Made by a program: the position numbers and the translations under genes
Part shown: positions 22,061-33,255 of the stretch, piece by piece
How positions within the stretch are numbered: the first letter of the stretch is position 1
Layout: each line of letters opens with the position of its first letter
The notes under the pieces: model-generated
The model's database searches: none
Told to the model about the DNA's origin: nothing
The model's input: the letters and a program-made list of their open reading frames with translations, nothing else
Assembly: GCA_015178975.1 (NCBI GenBank)
Contig: WHVD01000016.1
Location: 124,001-188,000 of the forward strand
Direction of reading: 5' to 3'
Source: Hysterangium stoloniferum
Lineage: Eukaryota > Basidiomycota > Agaricomycetes > Hysterangiales > Hysterangiaceae
Length of the DNA: 64,000 nt

Positions 22061-22608
22061 GAAATATTTCTCAAGGGATTTGGGCCCATACCAAGGTGTG
22101 TTGAGGCCTCTATTTAATTCTATTAAATTTTGCTTTTTTAATAATTAAATATATTATTCTGCAGTTAGAGTCTGGCCATCCACTGGCCCTGGACCCCCCA
22201 TATTGAACAGTTATTATCTCTGAAGCTTTCCTCAACTCCTCAGGCAATATAAAAGGTGTGGTGAGCTCCTATCTATTATTATTTAATTTTCACTTTTTTT
22301 AATGATTAAATAATTTATTTGCAGTCAAATTGCTCTTTCCGAGGTGTTCATCTCATTGGAACACACAATCTGAAGCCTGCCCTATAATCTTAGGTATGGT
22401 TTGGGGTTTCTGATGCTGTTTTAATTTATTTATGTATTATTTTTCGCGTTTTTGGGCTAATTTAGACCCATTTGTGTGAATTCCTTTTCCCTGGGACTCT
22501 CCACTGCTTTGTTGACTCCACTCTGTGAGTATAAGTGGAATATTGAAGGTGAGTCCTGTCTCTCTAATTAACCTTACTTTTCTTTGCTCAAATATTATTC
22601 TTACAGTG
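22061..22608. repeat. Intron-like repeat region, left half (continues at 43394)
   Basis: The sequence resembles 43394-43900: both contain TTTTTGGGCTA(A/T)TTTAGACCC, CCTTTTCCCTG and AAGTATAAGTGGA. The two halves rejoin across the family-A insertion at CAGTG. Together they form diverged units of about 280 bp upstream of the Helitron gene. Confidence 0.65.
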
Positions 22609-23515
22609 CATTAGGATACACGTACAAGGTGGGTCTCTGGAGAAACCTGCAGGATATCCGGTAGGACTTGGCTTCAGCTTATAGGCTGTGCCCTCATGAG
22701 ATTGTGTTGTCCAATTTCAAACAGGCAGACGGGAATCCTGGGGAGTCCAGGCGGGGTTCGTGGGTCGAGGGGTCATAGGTTGGAGGTCGTGGGTCGAGGG
22801 GTCATAGGTCGGAGGTCGTGGGTCGAGGGGTTGTGAGTCAAGATAGGTAAGAGAGATAAATGTGCTGGAGCCCGTGGGCTCTGACTAGCATGAGCGGTGT
22901 GATTCAAGTAAGGGTTTAGAGCGGAAAATGTATTAGATTACTAGGGGGAATCTAAGCCAATTTTCTGACTGGATTGTATGTACAACATCTGCCAGTTTAA
23001 ATAGACCATGGAGTGAATGACATACCAAATCCAGTAATGATGAAATGAAACTAACAAAAAATAAAACGAGAATAGTAAACACCAAATTTGGTGTTAGGAA
23101 TGGGATGGAACAGAGTGGAGTCCAAATTGTGACAAATCATAACCCATAATGGGAAACAGAGCAGGAGCAGAGTCCAAATTGTGACAAATCATAACCCATA
23201 ATGGGAAACAGAGCAGGAGCAGAGTCCAAATCGTGACAGGTCATTTGACTAAAACGGGAACGGGGCTCAGTTAGAGCGATGACGGGATTCTGAGTGGGGT
23301 CCAGTGACTGATGTGTGGGACGAAGACAGACATAGACAGAGATGGAGTCTGGGGGAAGTCCAGTGATTGATATGTGACCTAATGAGGTCAAATGTAAACA
23401 AGTCTGACATACGGAGTCTGGGTGGGAATTCCTATAAACTGACAATTGATGTGTCTAGGGTGCGGGTGCCACCAAGTTAGTGTCTGGAGTCTGGTGGGAT
23501 TTTCTGGTCGTAACA
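22609..23515 (-). repeat. 3' LTR of family A copy 2 (copy A4)
   Basis: It reads on the minus strand from TGTTACGACC-like to TCCTAAtg; the last two bases are mutated (CA at 22609-22610 where the other copies have TG on the plus strand). It is longer than its mates (907 bp) because of a tandem duplication of about 60 bp around 23120-23225 and repeats of GTCGTGGGTCGAGGGGTCAT near 22760-22830. Confidence 0.88.
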
Positions 23516-23670
23516 GTACCCTCCCTTTATGCAAGTCCCAAAGAGGCTCTAGACCTAGATAAGATTCTTGTTGGCTACACACATGTGTCAAATGTCATGT
23601 TGGTTACACGTATGTGTCAAAGAGTCATGTGATCTGGAAGGTAAGGTTCAAACGCGACGAGCCTATACAG

Positions 23671-23679
23671 TATATAAAT
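23671..23679 (+). promoter_or_regulatory. TATA box of the convergent gene in family A
   Basis: TATATAAAT lies 50 bp upstream of the ATG at 23729 and points rightward, against the direction of gag-pol. The intervening DNA is AT-rich and pyrimidine-rich, as in many fungal promoters. Confidence 0.5.
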
Positions 23680-24004
23680 TTGAAAAAATAGAAATTTCTT
23701 CTCCTTTATTTCCCCCATCATTGACATAATGGGACCAAAGCTGTTATGTATTTTATTAGTTTTCTACCTTTTAAGTCCCCCAAAAGCCGAAATAGCCAAA
23801 ATGGCTTGTGAAATGTACTTATATTGCGATGATAAAATTTGTATAAATATCTTTTAAATTTCGTTGAATTTCTACAATTTAATTTACATTTTTATCTTAA
23901 ATATTGAAGAAGTTATGAATTTATTCTTTTTTAACTAAATACTATCAAACCAGCCACCAGGCGCTAATTACACAACGCGCGAGAAAATCATGTGACAGTC
24001 GTCA

Positions 24005-24148
24005 CAAAAAGGCGCAACGGTCACAAGGCGCAACGGTCACAAGGCGCAATGGTCACAAGGTGCAACGGTCACAAGGTGCAACGGTCACAAGGTGCAACGG
24101 TCACAAGGTGCAACGGTCACATAGTGTGACAGTCACACGGCGCGATGA
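24005..24148. repeat. 16-bp tandem array in element D 5' LTR, about 9 units
   Basis: The unit is AAGGCGCAACGGTCAC with point changes. The array lies about 180 bp upstream of the TATA box, in the U3 position where enhancers sit. The 3' LTR has about 12 units (33518-33709) with more GCGTGAC variants. Confidence 0.92.
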
Positions 24149-24498
24149 TCACAAAGGTGCGCGGATGACATACACGAAAGGCGCGGGAATAGATTACATC
24201 ATCATGTATGCTACTGTAGAAAGAACCGGAAATTCCTGGAGCATTCCAGAAGCTTCCCCAGGAATAGCTAAATTAGGATAGTAATGATGTAATATGTTTC
24301 AAAAATGTCTCACATTTTATTGTATATAAGGAGCTCTGCTCCAGCCGTGAAAATATAACTTTTTTATCCACCCACATCTGTGTGTTACTGCAGCAAGCAG
24401 GCTATTCCACCCCTATCAGGGCTGTTGGACTTTTAATTCCACCTCTATTTGAGTTGTTGGAAACCTTTGCCACCTCGGTTAGAGTTGTTGGCCCAAGT

Positions 24499-25318
24499 TG
24501 TTAGGATACACACTCAGGCCGGGTTTCCGGAGAAACCCGCGGGATATCCGGTAGGACTTGGCTTCAGCTTATAGGCTGCGCCCTCGCTAGATCGTGTTGT
24601 CCAATTTCAGACAGGTGGACGGGAATCCCGGGGAGTCCGGGCGGGGGTTCGTGGGTCGTGAGTCGTAGGTTGTGAGTCGAGAGTCGTGAATCGGGATAGT
24701 TGAGAGAGATAGATGCGCCGGAGCCCGTGGGCTCCGACTAGTGCGAGCGGTTTGATAAGAGTAGGGTTTTAGAGAGGAAAATGTATTAGATTACTGGGGG
24801 GAATCTAAGCTAATTTTCTGACTGGATTGTATGTACAACATCTGCCAGTTTATATAGACCGTGGAATGCATGACATACCGAATCCAGTAATGATGAGACG
24901 AAACGAGCAAAACATAGAACGGGAATAGTAAACACCAAATTGGTGTTAGGAACGGGACGGAACGGAGCGGAGTCCGAATCGTGACAAAGCATAACCCATA
25001 ACGGGAAACGGAGCGGGAGCGGAGTCCTAAATCGTGACAGGTCATTTGACTAAAACGGGAACAGGGCTCGATTAGAGCGGTGACGGGATTCTAAGCGGGG
25101 ACCGGTGACTGATGCGTGGGACGAAGACGGACATAGACAGAGACGGGGTCCGGGGGAAGTCCGGTGACTGATATGTGTCTTAATGAGGTCGAACGTAACG
25201 AGTCTTGACGTAACGGAGTCCGGGCGGGAAATCCTATAAACAGACGATTGGTGCTTGTAGCGCGTGGGGGCGTACGAGTTAGTGCCCGGAGTCCGGCGGG
25301 ATTTGTCCGGTCGTAACA
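24499..25318 (-). mobile_element. Solo LTR of family A (copy A5) in the element D 5' LTR
   Basis: CAAGT flanks both sides (24494-24498 and 25319-25323), and the uninterrupted target is visible in the 3' LTR near 34055. Ends are TGTTAGGATA..TCGTAACA on the plus strand, 820 bp. It keeps CpG-rich wording (for example GCGCCGGAGCCCG), so it seems younger than the other LTR-A copies. Confidence 0.97.
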
Positions 25319-26054
25319 CAAGTAGTTCACCTTGTCACCTCAATCTGAGTTGTTGACTTATTTGTTCCCCCTTGCCACCTCTTAATTGAGTAGCTGGCTT
25401 TATTACTTTTTCTAACTTCTATTTAAGTTGTTGGAATCTGTTGCTACCTCGGTTAGAGTTGTTGGCTATCAACCAAGTAATAAATAAATTGTTTGTTTTA
25501 TTGTTTGAAATTAGAATACAATTCTAATTTCTCCTGGTTTGGCTTATAGTTAAATACTGAGAATATTCTTGCAGAATCATTAAGACTACATTAAGATCCT
25601 GATAAGTTAGTATCACAGTAGACCTTGTAGGTTAGTGTAAATAAAGCATATATTAGCCAAATAGTGTTTTATTCTATATCTAATCTTTTGACCTGTTTAT
25701 AAATATTTTTACTGTTTGATAAATAGTATAAAATATATATAAACTAGCTAGCATTGAAGTTGAATCTAGTTTTGGAATCAGTAAATTGTTATTCATATTT
25801 TAGTGGTTGTTTTCACAGAAAAAGAACAAGCTTACATAAGCAGCTCTCAAAAACCTTCTTTGCGAAGTAGGGTGCATATATTCAAGTAAACTCTTGACTT
25901 CAGGGGTTCTAAGTCCATTTAGACTGCCACTGATTAATATCAAATACTTAAATTATTTTACCTTGTTGTGAATTGAGTATTTGCACACTTTGATAGAGCA
26001 TTGGACTCCTTTTTCCAGAAAATAATATTAAAATAAGTCTAATACATTACAAAT

Positions 26055-26072
26055 TGGTGGACGCTCTGGGAA
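26055..26072 (+). promoter_or_regulatory. Candidate primer-binding site of element D
   Basis: TGGTGGACGCTCTGGGAA begins three bases after the 5' LTR. A TGG start fits priming by the CCA end of a tRNA. I cannot name the tRNA, and no 11-nt self-primer match like those in A and B was found here. Confidence 0.4.
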
Positions 26073-26362
26073 ATACTGTGATTAATTAGCAGTTTAGTTT
26101 CTTAAGTAGTTTACCGATTGTCAAGGACATTCTTATCTGTTTCATAACACCAACTGTTGGGACTGATTCTCTGGTTGAGACAGTCTTTAGTTCTCCAGGA
26201 AATAACCAGGTAGTCACTCCTGTGATTCTGGGATTAGGCTATTACAGCTGACAACTGAGTGTTATATAAATTAGCTTTTAGTTACATAGTTTACTATAGT
26301 TACATTTTACTCCTTTAAAAAAGAAAACCTACTTACATCCAAGCCCTATTCCTCTATTTCCA

Positions 26363-27291
26363 ATGTTATCTACACCAACTCTTAAAGCAGAAATGGCTCA
26401 AGAACTATCTCCATTAACAGAACTTAGTTCTGAAAGAGATGATAGATTCTCAAATGTTACCATACCTGCTTCACCTATTCAACATTTTAGCTTTGAACCT
26501 GTGAAGAAAGTTACTGACAGAGAGGATATAATAAGAATAAAACTTACTTATATCCTGGTACTGTTAGATTGAGAAGATCCTATGATGGAGATCCAAGAAT
26601 GATGCGTCGCCGAGAAGTTATGTTAGCATTAGCAATGAGCCAAATTCCAAATGAAGAAAGATTGGATTTTGGATATTTGCCTCATCATGCTGAGAAATTT
26701 GTTGAAACACTATTGAGTGCTCTAGAAGACTTGTTAGTTGGAAATCCAACTACTAGTGAATCTAGTAATTTAATTGGATATTACTTAGATCCAATTAGGT
26801 TTGAAAATTTCACTCATATATTAGAACAGCATTTGACTATGTCAAAGTCTATTCTATATAAAAGTAAAACTTGGGTACCTAGTATGCCTATCTGGGGACC
26901 TAATAACAATCCACTTGAAGCATGGAATGCTAATGATTTCGAAATGATAGCTATTTTGTATAGAGAGGAAGTGGAAAATATGTTAGCCTATTTGTATGAT
27001 CATAAGGCATTAACATCATTGGAAAAGAAAGAAAAAGAAAAAGAAGTGAAGTCACCTTCAAGAGGCCCTAGCCCTACAGTCGAATTTGAGGGGATTGAAG
27101 CTTCAACACCAGCTCATCCTAGTGAAATTCAGCCAATTCCCCAAGAATCAGAACCCATGAAGCCACCTCATGAGGAGCATGGCTTTGAAGCTATAAGAAG
27201 AAGACAGTCAGAGATGATGTTTGAGCCAAGAATTACTTCTAAAAAATCACCTTATCAAGAACATCCTATACATCTGACTGAGTCACACTGA
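26363..27291 (+). CDS. Gag N-terminal region of element D (one frameshift, then TGA)
   Basis: ATG at 26363 opens a 70-codon frame. A one-base frameshift between about 26520 and 26545 moves it to the next frame, which then runs 26521-27291 (YPGTVRLRRSYDGDPRMM and onward). It ends at a TGA (27289-27291), after which the same frame stays open into the 1561-codon gag-pol. The region is charged and Pro/Ser-rich in its second half. Matrix/capsid-like in position; no motif I can name. The TGA may be a former CGA. Confidence 0.7.
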
Positions 27292-30200
27292 TTATCTGAT
27301 ATCTTTGAAGATAATAGGAAGTACTTAGAGAAAAAATCAAGAGCCTATAATGTACCAAAGCTCAGATCAATTCCTAAGTACACACAAGGTAGTTTTCCAC
27401 CTGATGAGCCATCATCTGACAGTGACTATGGTCCACCACATTCACCTAGTCCTCACCCAAAGCATGGGCCAATCTTGAGACATCATCAGAGGGGATTACC
27501 TAGTGAGAAGAGTCAGAGAATAAGATCAGGAAGTCCTCAGCCTCCTGGAGATCCAGGAAGTAGTGATAGTTCATCTGAGGATAAATTCCATAGACCTAAG
27601 GGTATTAGGAGAGTATCAGGAGTAACTGGGCTTAAGAAAGAAGATAAAGGAGCTCACTTTGATCTTAAATTGAAGCCTGATGTAGTACCCAAATGGGATG
27701 GTGATCCTGACACTCTTGCTAAATGGGTTTTGAAAATAGATAACCTGTCAGAGCGTAGTAAAAGTATATATAACCAGTTAGGAGAAGTTGTACCCACTAG
27801 ACTTGAGAAGGATGCAGACTTATGGTTCTGGTCTTTACCAAGTAGCTATAGAAGAGAAGCAATGCAGAATTGGGGTACACTTCGAGATGTAGTATGCACA
27901 TACTATATGAACCGAGCCTGGCTTGACAGACAAAAGAGCCGAGCGAACAGAGCACACTACAGAGAAGCTGGATATACTACAGAGTCACCAAGCAATTACT
28001 ACATTAGAAAATCTGAATTACTTAGTCTAGTGTATAGCATGAGCGATTCAGAAGTTATGATGGAAGTAATGAATGGAGCACCTAAATTCTGGACAACTAT
28101 CTTAGATGTGCATCGTTGCAAAGATCTAGTAGACTTTGCAGCTGCAATCAAGTATCATGAAGAAGCATTGGAGCATACTCCATTCCCAAGTCATGATAAT
28201 GTACTGGATAGAAGAGTAAGGCAGCTTGAACAAATGATGCGTGATGCACCAAGGACTTCTAGATTTAATGTCCCAGGTCCAAGCAGAAGTTCAAGTACAA
28301 GGAGTTACCATCCTTCTGCCAGAACTAATCTTATTGGTGCTTCAACTGCAATAGGCAAGCCTCAATTCCCTAGGGATGATAGAACAATTTGCAAGGGTTC
28401 TACTCCTGAAAGTAAAGGAGCTAGACCATGTAGACATTGTGGCAGTCCTAAACATTGGGATAATGAGTGCAAGTATTCTAGAAAGGGTTCTAGAAATGCC
28501 AAAGCAAATTTAATTGTCCATGATGAAGAGTATATTAAGGCCATGGAAGAATATGAAGAAGCCTATCTAAATGCCAGTTCAGAAGATGAAAATCCTATTC
28601 AAAATGATTCTAATAAAGACTTGATAAATCTAGAATCATCAGATAGTCCTGAAGAGGAAGAAAAACCGGATTTTCATAAGGCCCTTCAGGTGAATGCTGT
28701 AATGGATTTGGAGTGTGGCTCAGATACTTTGAAAATGAAGCCACAGTCTTCTCTGAGGGGATCCCTAGATTCAAATGAATCTCTGAGCAAGTTAGAAGCC
28801 AGACAAACCTTTGAAAAACAAGATATATCTCAGAAACTTAGGAATGGCAAGTTCAAGACCAGATCTTATGTTTCTCAACTTATTTCTGAGACTAAAAACA
28901 ATATTTTAACATTAAAAAGGTTAATGTCACGCCCACCCGGATGTGCCTTTCTTGGTGCGCAGGCTATGGCTACTAAGGCATGGCTTAATAATTATGGACA
29001 AAATCAAATCAGAATCATAATAGACTCTGGAGCAGATATCACCCTGATATCTCAATCAGCATTAAACAAAATAAATAATCCACCTAAAATAAAAACTGGA
29101 CAAAAGGTCAATTTAATTCAAGTAACAGGATCTTCTACCATATCAGGATTTGTATCCATTCCTTTATATTTTGATACAAATGAAGGTCCTGTAGAATTAA
29201 AGGTTGAAGCTTATGTAGTTAAGGGGATGACAACTCCATTTATCTTGGGAAATGATTTTGCTGATCAGTATGCTCTATCTATTATAAGGAATGAAACAGG
29301 AGCTGAATTGATATTTAGTTCCTGTGATAGGAAGATGAAAGTTGAAAATTCTATTGGATCAAGTTTTCAAGATGAAAAGGGACAATCCTTTCACATTAAT
29401 GTTACATCAAAATACTCCGAAATAAAAGCCAAAAACATTAGTAAAAGACAGTCTAAGAAAGATAAGAAAAATACTAAAGAAAACAACAATCATTCTGTCA
29501 AGGCTTCTATTGACTTATCTATTTCACCATGTACTATCAGTTCTATTCCTGTAACATTACAGTTTCCAAAAGATTCAGATACAGCTTACATAGAAAAGAT
29601 CTTCATATCTAATAGAGGAGAAGAAGATTTCTATGCAGCACCAGATTCAATTATAACAAAGGAAAATCCAAAATTATATATTTCAAATTTTTCTTCATTT
29701 CCTATCAGAATACATAAAGGACAAGTATTAGGCTATTCTCACAATCCAAACACCTGGTTGGATACATCAGAAAGTATGGATAGTGAAGAATTGAATAGAT
29801 TACATGCACATGCATTCATGATCCAAAGCATTGCAGACCAATTATTAAATTCTAGTTCAAATAAATCAGAGGATAATAATAGTCCTAAAGAACTAGAAGG
29901 AGGTCCGAAGACTGCAGAGATTCCTCAAGATTTAGTTCCAAAAGAAGATTTATTAACAGAAGTAGATTTATCCAAGGATCTAACTGAGGAACAGTCCAAT
30001 CAATTCAAAAAACTGTTGATAGAAAATCAAGATGCCTTTGGTCTGGATGGAAGATTAGGATCCTATGATGCTAAAGTTGAAATACCATTAAGAGAAGGAA
30101 CTAAAGAAATTTCTATGCCACCATTCTTTGCCTCACCAAAGAGTAGAGAAATTATTGATGAGCAAATGGATAAGTGGATCAAATTAAGGGTAATTGAATC

Positions 30201-32160
30201 ATCTAAAAGCCCTTGGGGGGCTCCAGCATTCATTACCTATAGAAATTCTAAACCAAGAATGGTTATTGACTTTAGAAAATTGAATGCACAAGTTATACCT
30301 GATGAATTCCCATTACCAAGACAGGAGGATATATTACAATCCTTATCTGGTTCACAATGGTTATCCACTTTGGATGCCTTAGCAGGATTTACTCAACTTG
30401 AAATAGCAATAAAAGATAAAGAGAAAACAGCCTTTAGGACACATAGAGGCTTATTTCAATTTTTGAGAATGCCATTTGGATTTAGGAATGGACCGGCGGT
30501 ATTTCAAAGAGTAATGCAAAATATATTAGCTCCATTCTTATGGATTTTTGCATTAGTCTACATTGATGATATAGTAATATTTTCTTTGACATTTGATGAT
30601 CATCTAAAACATGTTGACGTAGTACTGAAAGCTATTATTAAGTCTAAGATAACATTGTCTCCAAGCAAATGTCATTTTGGGTATCAATCATTGAAACTAC
30701 TAGGACAGAAAGTTTCAAGATTAGGACTATCTACTCATAAGGAGAAGGTAGAAGCAATTGTACAATTAGAAAATCCCAAGTCAGTCCATGAGTTACAAAT
30801 GTTCTTAGGAATGATGGTTTACTTTTCAGCTTACATTCCATTTTATGCCTGGATAGTTAATCCATTATTCCAGTTGCTTAAAAAAGATGTCAAATGGACT
30901 TGGGGAGAGGCCCAAAGAAATGCCTTTGAGTTAGCAAAGAAGGCATTAAGTTCAGCTCCAGTTAGAGCTTATGCTATCAGAGGTTTAGGCTATAGGGTTT
31001 ATAGTGATGCTTGTGATATTGGCATAGCAGCTATATTACAACAAGTACAACCGATCAGGATATTTGATCTGTTAGGTACTAAGAACTACACCAAGCTAAA
31101 GCAAGCCTATGATAAAGGAGAAAAGATACCTCAGTTAGTAGTATCAATAAGTAAAGATGGAGATGATCTACCAGAAAATGGTAATTGGGCTCAGAAATTT
31201 GAAGATACAATTGTTCATGTTGAAAGAGTGATTGCTTACTGGTCAAGAACTTTAAAGCCAGCTGAGAGGAATTATTCCCCTACAGAAAGGGAGGCTTTAG
31301 CACTTAAAGATGGCTTGATAAAGTTCCAGCCTTACCTGGAAGGAGAAAAAATATGGGCAATCACTGATCATGCTGCATTAACCTGGAGTAAAACCTTCCA
31401 GAATATCAACAGAAGATTACTTACCTGGGGAACAGTGTTTGCAGCATATCCAGACTTGAAGATAGTCCATAGAGCAGGAAGGGTACATTCAAATGTTGAC
31501 CCTATATCAAGGCTTAGAAGAAGATTTCCCAATGAAGATGGTCCAATTAAAGACTTAGTTAAATCTGTGGAGTTACAAGAGAATGAAATAGACTCACTAG
31601 GAAATCTTTATGAAGAGATTGGACCAGGATTTGAAACAGAGATATTGTTCTTATGCTCAAGGAATACTGAATTTGAGTTTGAGCAGCCAGAGCAGGCAAT
31701 AAGCTTAGATATAAAGCTAGAGAACTCAAATATAGGAAGCATAGACTTACCCTATAATAGCACACATGCATATAGTGTGTTAATTGGCATAGCAGATGAA
31801 AAAATAAGTCCGTTAGCATATAGATTGCGAATGCCAGCCTCATACGGCACTCACCCAATTCTGAATATCGTGCATTTAGAATCTTACCAAAACTCACCAG
31901 AAGAATTTGGAAGTCGACCGAGAAAACATCTGAACCGGGAAGATTTCGAAGAAATGCCCAAATATGAAGTTGAGGCAATAATCGACCAAAAATGGTCGAA
32001 ATCCCGAAGCGGTCGCAGAAATCTGTTATACAAAATAAGATTCGTAGGGTACTCACCTAATTTTGATGAATGGTTAACCCGAAGAGATCTAAAAAATGCG
32101 CCAGAGATCTTGAGAGCCTGGGAAATGAGACACCAGGCCAAGAACAATCTAAAACACTAA
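27292..32160 (+). CDS. Gag-Pol polyprotein of element D: capsid, knuckle, protease, RT, RNase H, chromodomain, no integrase core
   Basis: The frame is open from 27292 to TAA 32160. Counting from 27475, a capsid-like region (WKPDV.. and YYIRKSELLSLVY) precedes a CCHC knuckle (CRHCGSPKHWDNEC, residue 319). Next come protease DSGAD (517), RT (VIDFRKLNAQV, YIDD at 1029-1032) and RNase H (SDACDIGIAAILQ about 1174; HRAGRVHSNVDP). After a linker of about 100 residues, a GPY-like HPILNIVHLESY block and a chromodomain (LLYKIRFVGYSPNFDEW, about 1497-1550) follow. The HHCC and DDE parts that belong between them are absent, with no stop or frameshift. The protein could make cDNA but not integrate it unaided. 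A CHROMO-containing remnant may bind an integrase supplied in trans (inference). Confidence 0.9.
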   Translation, partial: LSDIFEDNRKYLEKKSRAYNVPKLRSIPKYTQGSFPPDEPSSDSDYGPPHSPSPHPKHGPILRHHQRGLPSEKSQRIRSGSPQPPGDPGSSDSSSEDKFHRPKGIRRVSGVTGLKKEDKGAHFDLKLKPDVVPKWDGDPDTLAKWVLKIDNLSERSKSIYNQLGEVVPTRLEKDADLWFWSLPSSYRREAMQNWGTLRDVVCTYYMNRAWLDRQKSRANRAHYREAGYTTESPSNYYIRKSELLSLVYSMSDSEVMMEVMNGAPKFWTTILDVHRCKDLVDFAAAIKYHEEALEHTPFPSHDNVLDRRVRQLEQMMRDAPRTSRFNVPGPSRSSSTRSYHPSARTNLIGASTAIGKPQFPRDDRTICKGSTPESKGARPCRHCGSPKHWDNECKYSRKGSRNAKANLIVHDEEYIKAMEEYEEAYLNASSEDENPIQNDSNKDLINLESSDSPEEEEKPDFHKALQVNAVMDLECGSDTLKMKPQSSLRGSLDSNESLSKLEARQTFEKQDISQKLRNGKFKTRSYVSQLISETKNNILTLKRLMSRPPGCAFLGAQAMATKAWLNNYGQNQIRIIIDSGADITLISQSALNKINNPPKIKTGQKVNLIQVTGSSTISGFVSIPLYFDTNEGPVELKVEAYVVKGMTTPFILGNDFADQYALSIIRNETGAELIFSSCDRKMKVENSIGSSFQDEKGQSFHINVTSKYSEIKAKNISKRQSKKDKKNTKENNNHSVKASIDLSISPCTISSIPVTLQFPKDSDTAYIEKIFISNRGEEDFYAAPDSIITKENPKLYISNFSSFPIRIHKGQVLGYSHNPNTWLDTSESMDSEELNRLHAHAFMIQSIADQLLNSSSNKSEDNNSPKELEGGPKTAEIPQDLVPKEDLLTEVDLSKDLTEEQSNQFKKLLIENQDAFGLDGRLGSYDAKVEIPLREGTKEISMPPFFASPKSREIIDEQMDKWIKLRVIESSKSPWGAPAFITYRNSKPRMVIDFRKLNAQVIPDEFPLPRQEDILQSLSGSQWLSTLDALAGFTQLEIAIKDKEKTAFRTHRGLFQFLRMPFGFRNGPAVFQRVMQNILAPFLWIFALVYIDDIVIFSLTFDDHLKHVDVVLKAIIKSKITLSPSKCHFGYQSLKLLGQKVSRLGLSTHKEKVEAIVQLENPKSVHELQMFLGMMVYFSAYIPFYAWIVNPLFQLLKKDVKWTWGEAQRNAFELAKKALSSAPVRAYAIRGLGYRVYSDACDIGIAAILQQVQPIRIFDLLGTKNYTKLKQAYDKGEKIPQLVVSISKDGDDLPENGNWAQKFEDTIVHVERVIAYWSRTLKPAERNYSPTEREALALKDGLIKFQPYLEGEKIWAITDHAALTWSKTFQNINRRLLTWGTVFAAYPDLKIVHRAGRVHSNVDPISRLRRRFPNEDGPIKDLVKSVELQENEIDSLGNLYEEIGPGFETEILFLCSRNTEFEFEQPEQAISLDIKLENSNIGSIDLPYNSTHAYSVLIGIADEKISPLAYRLRMPASYGTHPILNIVHLESYQNSPEEFGSRPRKHLNREDFEEMPKYEVEAIIDQKWSKSRSGRRNLLYKIRFVGYSPNFDEWLTRRDLKNAPEILRAWEMRHQAKNNLKH

Positions 32161-32278
32161 GCATTCCACATATATGCTAGAAGATTCTTTCGTATTCTAT
32201 ATAATGACATCATAAGACATAAAAACAACATAAAAGAAACTTGGAAACGAAAAAAATTGAACAATCTAAATAGCATAT

Positions 32279-33229
32279 ATGACTTATTTTGCCAACAATA
32301 TGGTCCACATTCCATTCCCAACTCGCTTCGACTATTCTGTTGATTGGAAGTCCTCACTCCCCAAGCAAAATCATGTCCTTTCATCTCTAACACAGGAACC
32401 GACGAACAACCCATGTGTTTACCTCCCTCGCGAAGAGGATTGGGGTCGCGCTATAGTTAACAGCCAATCTTACGACTTTATTGACCCGAAAATTATTGAT
32501 TGCGTCTGGCTCATGCATTTGGAGAACGTTAAGGAAGTATGTATTGCAGCCAACGGGAGGACGTCTTATGCCTTAGCAGGCTCCTTAAATTGTAACGTCT
32601 CTCTCAATCATCTTCTGGATATTAGTATGATAGCACCCATATTTGGGCCAATCTCTTCACTCGCATAGAATCCGCTTCGTATTTCAGGAGAAAAGGGAGA
32701 TATACTACAAGGTTATAAAGATTTTCAACAGATTGCATTGAAATTGATCACTTGGATGGAAGAAGTGAAGAGTCGTTGCAAAGATCCCTCCTTCAAACAC
32801 AGTTGGCATTGGCCAGAAGATCCAAAACCCCCTTTGCCGTATGCCTTGCATTCTAACTGGCAACTTAAAGATCAGGAGCGTCCAATGACTTGGACTCTTG
32901 AGGATTTATTGGGAGTATACAGGCCTACCTCTATGCAGCGACCTCCCGAACAGCTCGAAATATTCAACAGGACGATTAGAAAGTTGTTCGAAGAAGCTAA
33001 AAGGCCGAGTAGCTATGAATTTCGAAATAAAACATCCACAGCCTCCCATTTCGACTCCTCCTATTCTAATGCAACTTCGCCAATTTCAATTGACTATCAC
33101 AAGAAGCAAAACGAAAACGACTCAAGTCCGGATTCCGCGAACTTGCCAATCCTCCTCGAAATATCGGATAGCTCCGACAATTATGAAATGCACATTGAAG
33201 ATTCTAACGATAGTCTTTTTGAAGACTAG
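32279..33229 (+). CDS. Extra sense ORF of element D, unknown protein, one TAG
   Basis: One frame runs 32279-33229 (about 316 codons), interrupted only by TAG at 32666-32668. It lies 118 bp after the gag-pol stop and ends 27 bp before the 3' LTR, the place of env-like or accessory genes. The protein is Trp- and Pro-rich in its middle (HSWHWPEDPKPPLPYALH) with an Asp/Ser-rich acidic tail (DSSDNYEMHIEDSNDS). I see no signal peptide, membrane span or cysteine cluster, so an envelope role is unlikely. I do not recognise the family. Confidence 0.6.
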
Positions 33230-33235
33230 ATTTTG

Positions 33236-33252
33236 TTAAAAAAGAGAGGGGA
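33236..33252 (+). promoter_or_regulatory. Polypurine tract of element D
   Basis: The purine run AAAAAAGAGAGGGGA followed by TTT sits just before the 3' LTR start (TGTTATG), where plus-strand priming occurs in LTR elements. Confidence 0.7.
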
Positions 33253-33255
33253 TTT

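Larger units (their letters stand above)
23742..26051 (+). repeat. 5' LTR of element D (holds a nested LTR-A)
   Basis: Without the nested LTR-A and its 5-bp duplication it is 1485 bp; the 3' LTR is 1530 bp. The difference is almost entirely three extra 16-bp units in the 3' copy. TATA box TATATAAG is at 24323-24330, followed by a GAGCTCTGCTCC hairpin-like word. The words CACCTCGGTTAGAGTTGTTGG repeat loosely downstream. Confidence 0.92.

Noticed and set aside
21665-22089. Coding frames in the GC-rich palindromic block
   Set aside because: Frames exist on both strands because the inverted words lack stops; there is no motif or splice structure.
22609-23515. Solo LTR-A at 22609 as an independent insertion
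   Set aside because: Its own flanks do not match each other, whereas its left flank CAGTG matches the right flank of the LTR at 42568, and the family-A coding region lies between.
32279-33229. Envelope gene of element D, making it an endogenous retrovirus
   Set aside because: No signal peptide, membrane span, cysteine pattern or cleavage site is visible.
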